NCBI GenBank assembly: GCA_946803715.1
Contig: CAMPET010000026.1
Span: 437,401-501,400, forward strand
Length of the DNA: 64,000 nucleotides
Origin: Beroe ovata
Taxonomy: Eukaryota; Ctenophora; Nuda; Beroida; Beroidae
Reading direction: 5' to 3'
Position numbers and translations under genes: made by a program. Numbering within the stretch: the stretch's first letter is position 1; every line of letters begins with the position of its first letter. Of the stretch, positions 56,101-64,000 are shown piece by piece. The notes beneath the pieces were generated by a model that worked only from the letters and a program-made list of their open reading frames with translations, had not been told where the DNA came from and ran no database searches.

Positions 56101-57569
56101 CTGCGATAACACCGTGATGATAAGGACAGATAGCATACGCGATACCTGACCAGCAATCACGCGTGCGTCCCGCAAACACGCGTGACTGCGTGATTTTACT
56201 AGCAGGCACGCGTTACTTATACAGATCACAGATGTATGCAGATGTCATGCGACAATTATGCGTGTTTCTCACCGGAAATTCCCCTAACGGGACCCATTGT
56301 AGACCCGACGAGCGTGTTGCTGGTGTGAGATAGTCCCAGTGTCTGTAGAATAGATTTCACTGCCGTCTCCTTGCTCTTGTCCGAGATAGCAGGATCCATC
56401 CTCAGATTAGCCTGCGTGAGTGAGCACAGAGTCATCGTGATAGTCAATGGAACTGAGCCAGGTTATAGCAACACAAAATCAGCCAGTTCTACAGATTAAA
56501 TGACAAGCACAATTTACTCCCTTTATGAGCCAGATAACTCCTAGAATCTAGATAAGCTAATCTCAACTTTTTGATGATGAACAGCTATAAAACTCATCCC
56601 CATCGGTCCCTCCCTAACTCACATGAAACATCATGATCTCCTTGACGGTGAGAGTGGATACAAAGTTATCATCCTGCTGAACATACGCACTGATTCTCTT
56701 GATCTGCGATTGTGAACATGTCTTGCCGTTCACCGTTACTTCACCTAACACAGAGCATTGTGTGTCACCGGACAGCGGTATATTACCGTTCATTACCGCC
56801 AATAAAGCGGCGATTATCGCAATGCTTGATAATCGCAATGCCTTAGGTATTCGGATAGCAAATCGACATACCAGTTGTCGTAATCTGGGGCCCGTTTCTG
56901 CATGCCAGAGTGTTGAGCAGAGTTGTTTTACCAGCACCACTTGCTCCCATGATAGCAACAAATTGACCTGGTTCCACTACCCCTGATACTAGGGGTGGAG
57001 AGGGGTGGTTAATGGGCGTGTCAGTGTTATTGAGGGCGCGGTCACATGAAATTAATGGAGATCATGGGTTAATCTCCAGGATCGTAAACCGCTTTGAACT
57101 CGAAAATTCCAATCTTCAAGAGAATATGTCTCAGAACAGAATTTCACACGGACCTCCATTGAGCAAATGTTTGGACGTTGCTTTGTTTCCCTTGCATCTG
57201 TCAATGGGACTGACATCCAGACTGGCTGACACATGAACATCTTTCCAAGCCAGTGTCACTTTGGAAAACGTCTCAAATCTCCCGCCTTCCTCTAACTGAA
57301 GAGAATGAGTTTGTTTAGCTTCGACAAGGTTGAAAAAACAACGTAGTTCACTAGAAAGACCTAGAAACCGGTTCAAAGGCAAGAAAAGACAAAAATCCTC
57401 TTAATGATAACCCTCAATCCTTGGGGAGCTATTTTCCACCCTCACTCACCTCTTCCATTTCCACGTGGAAAGTGTCCCCATTTTCTGCTGTGGTCTCAGG
57501 AGGTGTGCAGTCATCTTCAACCGGTTCGTACCCCGGTGCCGATCCCTTCCCTGTCCCAAAATTCACCAT
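53110..57569 (-). CDS. ABCG-family (White-type) half-transporter
   Basis: About fourteen exons. After an N-terminal acidic tail (first exon [20 protein letters not shown]), the nucleotide-binding domain comes first, as is typical for ABCG. Walker A is [12 protein letters not shown] (56950s). The Q-loop is AYVQQDDNF. The signature is [11 protein letters not shown], split by an intron at 56270/56108. Walker B is [13 protein letters not shown], and the H-loop is [10 protein letters not shown]. The membrane domain follows with about six hydrophobic segments (for example [54 protein letters not shown]). The last helix is [20 protein letters not shown], ending RLRRR. Half-transporters dimerise to export lipids, sterols, pigments precursors or xenobiotics. 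The orthologue and substrate cannot be told. Confidence 0.93.
54000..54115. repeat. (CA)n-rich tract in ABCG intron
   Basis: CACACA runs with interspersed ACGTCTCACACACACG units between two membrane-domain exons. Confidence 0.85.
54262..54530. repeat. AGTGGGAAT(TGACTGAA) minisatellite in ABCG intron
   Basis: Irregular tandem AGTGGGAATAGTGGGAATTG units of 9 and 17-25 bp, with NN at 54411-54412. Confidence 0.9.
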
Positions 57570-60563
57570 GGACCTTCGCCTTGGTTAAACTCCTAAAACA
57601 AGAGCTGGTGTCAGAGAGCATTCTTCGCGTGTATATACAAACTAATGATTCCAAATTCGCAGATACTGATTGATTTTGAATATGGTCTCTGCGACAAAGT
57701 AATGAAACTGAATTTTAATAACTGTATCTGGATTTTAATAACTTGACATCCGATGACTAATAAACAGTGATCCGATCATTCAGTTAACAAATTTGCAGAT
57801 TTTACAATACATAATGTACAGTGTATAGTGTACAGTGTACACGTAAATGTATAGTGAATGCACATTGTATAGTTCGCTGAATACTAGCTCATCAAGTTAA
57901 ACAAAGGCATGTAACAAAGACTATACTTCTTTAAAGCAAGTGCTACTGCAGAAACAGAGGCGTCCCCCGATTGCAGACATACGAATCAAACATGAAACAG
58001 TCCATCATGATATATCTGTGATATTGAAACGTGAACCGTACTGAAACTGATTTAATATTTTACTGCGAAACATTAGCAAGGAGCTAATTAGGACTCTACA
58101 GAAATTGGCATTATTCCAAGTTACAGCGCGGGGGAAGAGTAAAGAGTTCAGAAAAGAATATAAAAGGTTCTGGACAGTTATCGAAGAAAAGTGTCCAGCT
58201 CTGAAAAAGACACGAATTTCACTACCTAGTTTCAGCTACAGCGAGAAATACAAACAGAGGGTAGGTGTACTATGTAAACACAAGTCACAGATACAACTTA
58301 ACAATATTTCGGCAGATCCAGTAATTTTCCGCATGATTGTATGTAATTATCCAGTAATTATCCAGTAATTATCCGCATGATTGTATGTACGAGAGGACAA
58401 AAAGAAAACACAATATTCTCCTGATGTAATTGATTCGACTAGGATGTTCCATTGGCCAACATCCGTCCCTATATTACTAGCCCCATCAATTTGGAGACGG
58501 CGATATAACCCCTCTTGTTATAATTGGTTTATTGGATTTGCTACCGCACACATGTTTCCCAATCATTGAAACCTGGGTTTGTAATTCAAGATGGTGACTG
58601 TACTGGTGACTGCTGCTGATGGCCGGAATTCTGGGGATTTAAACTGTGCACTAGAGCAACAGTGAATACGGAACAAAAACCACTAGCCAGGGCAGAAGCG
58701 GGAACAAGAGACCATGATCAGGGCAACATTTTATTACAAGGATGAAAAAAGATGCTCACTACTCAGTATTCATAAATCAGTATCATGTAACGGTGCTCGT
58801 ACAGACTGTCTAGTAAGGCTGGAGTCTATAGTAAGGCTTGGACCCCGCCCTATTCTCACACACACAGCTGCCTGGTTATCATGTTTCTTAGCAGAATACT
58901 TGAGTACATGAGCACACCACGTATGAAATATGCCTAAACAAGTGCGAAAAATGTTAAAAATTGTCAAAGTTCTTCCAAAGAAAAATTAGCAAATAAAAAA
59001 CTGAGTAGTCTGAAGACACACGTCAGCCGTCACAAAAACACACGCACACACACACACACACGCATATCAAACTGTCAGCAAGTTACCATGCAACACCCCA
59101 GTTAATGAGGTACCGAATATGGTGCAGAGTGAAACTCTCATATGAAGTGAGAAAACACACACAGTACACACATATATCTCTAATTGGGGCTGATTGGTCT
59201 CAATACGGAGAACAAAGAGGTTGAGATGATTCGATGTACATCCCATTCCGATCAGCTAATCAGCTATGGCTTATGGATTTAACAATAATGTCAGAAGATG
59301 AAAGTTGAGGATAGGGGAAAAATAAGGGCATAATGATAAGGAGTGAAAAAAGAGCGTCGACTGACTCTGAGCCGAGATGAGGGTGTTGTAGGGCTTTCCC
59401 TACCGTCGGCGCCGCGCAATAGTAATTCCCTTGCCAGGGATAAAATCCCGCCAGCGAGGGTAGGGAGTAATCCTACAATACGGGTGCTGTTGCTGTACCT
59501 GTATGAAGAAGGCGGGAGTTGTGACGTCATCATTACCATCATATGCTGTCACGTGATCAGTGCTGCTGTGACATCCGGTGCTACACATGGCAATCCTCTG
59601 TGACACTATGACATATGCTACCTAAAGCACAAGGTTAGTTAATGATGAATCTTAGCCGAAAAGGGTAAACTGAGGAAGTAAGAATTTCATGAAATAGCTT
59701 TCATTCAACTTCAAGCTACAGTAGGCACAAGAAAGGAACTTATATCCAAGTATTGGCATGTGAAATTTCGATAAACCAAAACATCACATCTGAAATAACA
59801 ACGTAATTACATGCTCCAAACATGCAATGTGCCACGTTAAGTAGGTATATCGCTGCAAACATTAGGGCAAATCGTGTTTTAAAACTTTTTTCAAAATTAT
59901 TCTAATAAATAAGTCCAACAAAGTTCTATACATCTACACCTACATCATAATATCATACTCACATCAAATGTTAAAACTTAAATCATGTTATAGTATCCTG
60001 CACAGAAATATTCACAGTTCATTTTCACTTGACCTTTTTGCATCGCAGATACACTTTTTCGTCGAGTTAATTTTCAACCATCCTATTTCGAGCATAAATC
60101 GTAATAAAATTTGAACCTTAAACGAAATTTCAAGACGGAAAAATTTAAGGATCAAAATACAATAAAACGAAAACAGATCAGTGGCCATTTCACAAGAAAA
60201 ATATCTTCTCTGCATGTCTTCTTCACGGTCTGTTTTAAACGGCCTCGACAAATACATTATACAGTATACAATGTACAAATTGTACAATGTATAAATGTCC
60301 AATTCACAATGTACATCACAATTCACCGATAATTCATCATTCCTCCTGGATGAAATGCGAGGATCTCGGTCATAGTTTTTCTCTTGATTGAATAAATTAA
60401 TTCCAGCTTTTGGCCAATCTTTTCACGTTCATTCACACACCGAATCTTCCTTCTGTGGCACTTGTTCCTGATACAACTTCTTTTGACACCACTAAAGTGA
60501 CACCAATTGCTCTTGACACCGATTGCTCTTGACATCGATTCAGTCAACATATTATGTAGCAAG
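57570..60563. other. Intergenic region, one weak exon-like frame
   Basis: AT-rich. 58102-58260 (plus) is open, preceded by CTCTACAG and followed by GTAGGT, with a basic sequence (KEFRKEYKRFWTVIEEKCPA); I do not recognise it and no partner exon is visible. Contains a family-A element at 59386-59478, (CA)n at 59038-59064 and repeated GTACAATGTAC-type short palindromes (57815-57870, 60255-60315). Confidence 0.4.
59386..59478. mobile_element. Inverted-repeat MITE, family A, older copy
   Basis: 93 bp with diverged ends (TTGTAGGGCTTTCCCTACC; GGTAGGGAGTAATCCTACAA) and the family core GGGATAAAATCCCGCCAGC. Flanks ATGAGGGTG and ATACGGGTG match at seven of nine bases when the last base is shared, suggesting a decayed target duplication. 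Confidence 0.7.
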
Positions 60564-62246
60564 CTATTCCTTGAGAGCCACACTCAATACTTTCAACATC
60601 TCCAGAACCTCATCCTGGAACACATTAGCATGTTCAGCACCACAAGAATTGAGATCAATAGTTATAGACTAAAAATAGACTTGTGGTAGTGGACATATAG
60701 AGAAGTTTCCTCTCTAAATTGTGACGCGACATTTCTTCCTCTCACCCCATACCAACCACCCTCATTTCCAAACACCCCCAATACCCCTCTAACCCCCAAT
60801 TCCATACACCACCCCAGAATTCACCGCCGAATCCACTCACGTCAGATTCTGGAAGTCTGCCAGTGTGTGTGTAGAGGAATGAACTGACGGCACGTCGTAG
60901 AGTACCGAGTTTCTCCATTGCAGCGGACAACTGAGCTGTCCCCCCTCCCTCCTCCTCCTCCGATATCTGGTCAGGAGTAGCCGATGAGGAATTCTCACCT
61001 CCTCCACCCCCTCCGGCAGAGGGGGCGGGGTGGTGAGGGGGTAGATTCTCCGACTTGGCACGACGCTGAGAGAGAGTGGGCGATAAAGGGGGAAAGAGAG
61101 AGAATGTGGGATGAGGAAATATCAATTAGAAGGGGAACGAGTGAGGGGGTGGAGTGATAGAGGGGATGGAGAGTAGGGGAATTATAACTTGTGATGGCAT
61201 GAAAAGAGCTACTCACCAAATTGCTGCTCGTTGGATCTGAAGCTTGTCTTCTGAGTGAAAATAATTCGGTCAGTATCATATCTGAACGATTTTAGGCCGT
61301 GGCGTGTTACTTATACGATATGAAATTTTGTTTTAGGATTTCACCCTACCCTTGCTGGCGGGATTTTATCCCTGGGGCGGATTGAAAATCAAGCGCACCG
61401 ACGGTAGGGTAAAATCCTACAAGAAAAGTTGGTGTGAAAGTGGACGTACCCTGGATGTGAAGTATTTTCCTCTGGGACAGCCGGTAACGACCGTCTTCGG
61501 TTAGCATCGCCTGCTTCTGACGTCGCTGAGCTTGGGTCTTTGATACTCGCATCTATCACAAACATGAGGATTGAGGCGTGATGATACAGTGACATAGATT
61601 GTTGACGGTGGACAAATGTGAAAAGTTACCGATTGTTTAGTGTACACTGGTGATACACTGGTCAGACCAATAAATGAATCGCTTATAAACCCCTATTACG
61701 TCCCATGATGCTAAACCCCCCTCTCCAGTCTCCCCACTAAACATCACCATGGAAACCCCCCTGAACCCTCACCACACTCAGTACTCACAGTGCTCCTTTT
61801 CTGTGGGTGACCGGGCTGGGAGGTGTGGGGCATAGTAGCTGACCTCCGTGCTCTTATCCGAGCGACAGTTCTGGAACGACTTCATCTTTAGGTCCTGTCT
61901 GTGGGAAGACAAAACTCAGGATTAGTATTGCTCCCCATCCCAGTCTCCTTCAGCTTGAGTGGGGTCTCAGAAACCGAAGGAATCCGGTTCCTTCGTGCAC
62001 ACTTTGGCCCATCCCCTCATAGAAGACATAATATTCAAGTAAAGCAATAACAGAGATCAGACACAATATACCCCATTCCCACCCCGCCCCCACTTTTCCA
62101 CCCCGCCCACAGTCCCACTTTTCCACCCCGGCCCACCCAAGTACGATATATACCCACCTGGAATGGGTAGTAGGAAGGGTTCTCTGCCTAGAGGAGCTGT
62201 TTACCCCAGCAGTTACTGGCATAGTACTGTACACCCGAGCACACAT
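60564..62246 (-). CDS. Unidentified 203-residue Ser/Pro-rich protein with C-terminal helix
   Basis: Six exons (62246-62158, 61898-61789, 61552-61450, 61250-61217, 61065-60841, 60614-60564) join with consistent phase at every junction, strong support for a real gene. The protein is Ser/Arg-rich with basic phospho-type motifs (RRRSLPAVPEE, GRQASDP, RRAKSENLPP). It then has a poly-Gly and a Glu-rich stretch. The C-terminus is amphipathic helical (LSAAMEKLGTLRRAVSSFLY, then PESDDEVLEMLKVLSVALKE). The repeated R-x-x-S sites suggest a phosphorylated, possibly 14-3-3-binding scaffold; this is inference. I do not recognise the family. An additional 5' exon is possible. Confidence 0.65.
61331..61422. 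mobile_element. Inverted-repeat MITE, family A, intronic copy
   Basis: 92 bp, TTTTAGGATTTCACCCTACC to GGTAGGGTAAAATCCTACAA, in an intron of the 203-residue gene. Flanks GAAATTTTG and GAAAAGTTG match at seven of nine positions, an aged target duplication. Confidence 0.8.
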
Positions 62247-64000
62247 GTGTGTGCATGTGTGGCTAAATCAATGGTACAACATAATAAACCACTCAATCTA
62301 CAGTGATGTGGGTGATAAAACTTCACTCAAAAACTGTGAAAACAGGCTTCAGCTCAACCAAGTTACAACTTGCCAACAAAAATTTTAAAGGAGATCGTCA
62401 TTACTCTCAAATAAACGGAGGTCTTTGACCTACAAATGAGACTACTTCTCCCAAGATATTAACATTCAACAATTAAATCGCTCGCACAGAGCCATCACTC
62501 AAGCGAGAGATGTCCTCTCTTCTTGGTTGATTGGGTATGTCTGTGTGACCACAAAGCAGATGATATACAATACGTGATCGTTTATCGTAGCGTATAATGA
62601 ATATCCCCACTATGAACCCGGATATTACTAATTTTGCAGGATCCAGCAACACGAGCGGTATGATGCCGCCGCTGGAAAGTACTGCTGATTTTGTGGGAGA
62701 GGGAGGGGATAAATGACTTCAAAGCAACATCATGCGGCAGAGCAACTTATTTCCGAGCAACATTTCATGCAAGTGCAACATTTCATGATACCCGACTGCC
62801 TATTATCGCATTGTGTAATCGAGTGAGCTTACAAAAGATCAAAACATGGTCGTAGCGGTCGCTAGATCGTATTTGTAAAGTGCTGGCCATCTAATCACCA
62901 GCTATGCACATTTGCATTTCAGGTTGGAATTTGACCAAACGACAGCAAGTTCAATGTATGCTGACTCCGTGTAAGATGGACTCCGCATGATAACACGGGA
63001 CTCTGGAATTGCATGAGCTGGTATATGATGTGGTCAGCATAATATTATTCTACATGATTTCTGAACATATTATACAAAATATATAATACACGTATTATAT
63101 ATTCATTATCGTTAAGTGATCTGTTTAATCATTCCAAATGATGACAGGGCTAAAATTGATGAGGGACGCAAAAACCGAGAAATAAATTACACAGGAGCTC
63201 TGGCCTCTGACCAATTCGTAGAAAGAATTGCGAAAACATCACGAATTTGAGGAGAAATAGATCTTGTGCAACCTAATTGAGCGCTTTTCTTGAAAATGAA
63301 GAAGGACAGGGTTCAAAAAACAAACGCTGATGCCTGATAGTTCTCCAAAGTCACCAAATAGTCACCGTAAGATCAGCTGAAGTAACGTTCTCCATTCCAT
63401 AGCAACGCGCCGCACGTATACCACAACAAGATATGACATCAGAGCAGTGCATATTTTAAACGAAGATTGAAAAGTTAAAATAGAAACAATCTATTACTGA
63501 TCCAAGTTCGCTTCTACCAACGCATGAGTCGGTAATAAGATAATGATGGAGATTGTTAATCGAAGTGAATGATCAGATGATCTTTATACCATATATGGGA
63601 TAATCAGCAAGTTAGGATCAACAGAAGATCCTGATTCCGTGAAATTCAAACTCAACAAAGTATAGGTATGTTGCTACTTCATAAACCAATAATAATATGG
63701 CTATAATTGGATGGCTGATTATCGGGATGCGGTATAACCTACGCATATCATAACCACAGGAGATATCATAGACATTTTTCCATTTTGTGGTAAAAAACGC
63801 AGAAGAAACGTCAATTGTCTCGGGGATGCTTATATTCCACGACCACGTACAATTAAATATGGACACTGGACAATCCGTGATATTATCAAACGAATATTAT
63901 CAGGGAGCACACACGTGCACTGCATTTGTACAGTGCTCAGTGCTCAACCTCGTAGTCACAAACAAACACACAAACGTCAAGCACACACACACACACACAC
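62247..64000. other. Intergenic, no supported gene
   Basis: AT-rich sequence upstream of the 203-residue gene, ending in a (CA)n run at 63980-64000. The minus frame at 63618-63866 is hydrophobic and matches nothing I know. No RNA gene recognised. Confidence 0.5.

Noticed and set aside
63618-63866. 82-codon hydrophobic minus frame
   Set aside because: AT-rich composition, no recognisable motif, no splice or start context.

Overview
The window reads as nuclear DNA of an animal. Almost every gene is split by short GT-AG introns, and the products are eukaryotic and mostly animal-type: PERK, NEDD1, a BTB-BACK-Kelch protein, Rab9, Rpn10/PSMD4, a CFAP97-domain protein, UGP2, DNAJA1, CNOT3 and an ABCG transporter. 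Compact introns, many (GT)n and minisatellite tracts and high allelic divergence suggest an early-branching marine invertebrate such as a sponge. That placement is inference; no single marker in the window fixes it. I rebuilt the exon joins by hand from splice sites and reading phase.

Layout. On the minus strand: PERK N-terminus (1-568, runs off the edge), NEDD1 (1548-5444), Kelch-like gene (6075-7988), Rab9 (8543-9462), PSMD4 (9967-11040) and a CFAP97-domain gene (11479-12535), which appears again at 13495-14559. On the plus strand: UGP2 with 13 exons (17534-24791). Minus strand: an unidentified coiled-coil gene (25889-32522, 5' end not found). Then about 4.5 kb of simple repeats and gaps, and a small two-TM gene on the plus strand (36980-37872). 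Next comes a GC-rich island of nested foldback transposons (about 38854-39905). Minus strand again: DNAJA1 (40302-43533), CNOT3 (44019-45782) with a truncated second copy of its 5' end (48528-48718), an ABCG transporter (53110-57569) with a second copy of its last exons (51942-52474), and an unidentified 203-residue gene (60564-62246).

Two large-scale patterns stand out. First, at least five assembly gaps (N at 13481, 16866, 28714, 48058-48527 and 52475) are flanked by long near-identical copies of the same locus. This is the signature of two divergent haplotypes laid end to end, so the 'duplicated' CFAP97, CNOT3 and ABCG pieces are probably alleles. Second, comparing these copies exposes polymorphic insertions with empty sites: a 95-116 bp inverted-repeat element with 9-bp target duplications, a hairpin element with an 8-bp duplication, and a 265-bp element carrying vertebrate-type telomere repeats. 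They point to recently active non-autonomous DNA transposons.

The genes are functionally unrelated housekeeping or cell-biology genes and form no operon or pathway cluster. I found no convincing undescribed multi-gene system. The best novelty candidates are the transposon families, a remodelled nucleotide-binding loop and a 34-residue insertion in UGP2, a 79-nt foldback, and two unidentified genes.
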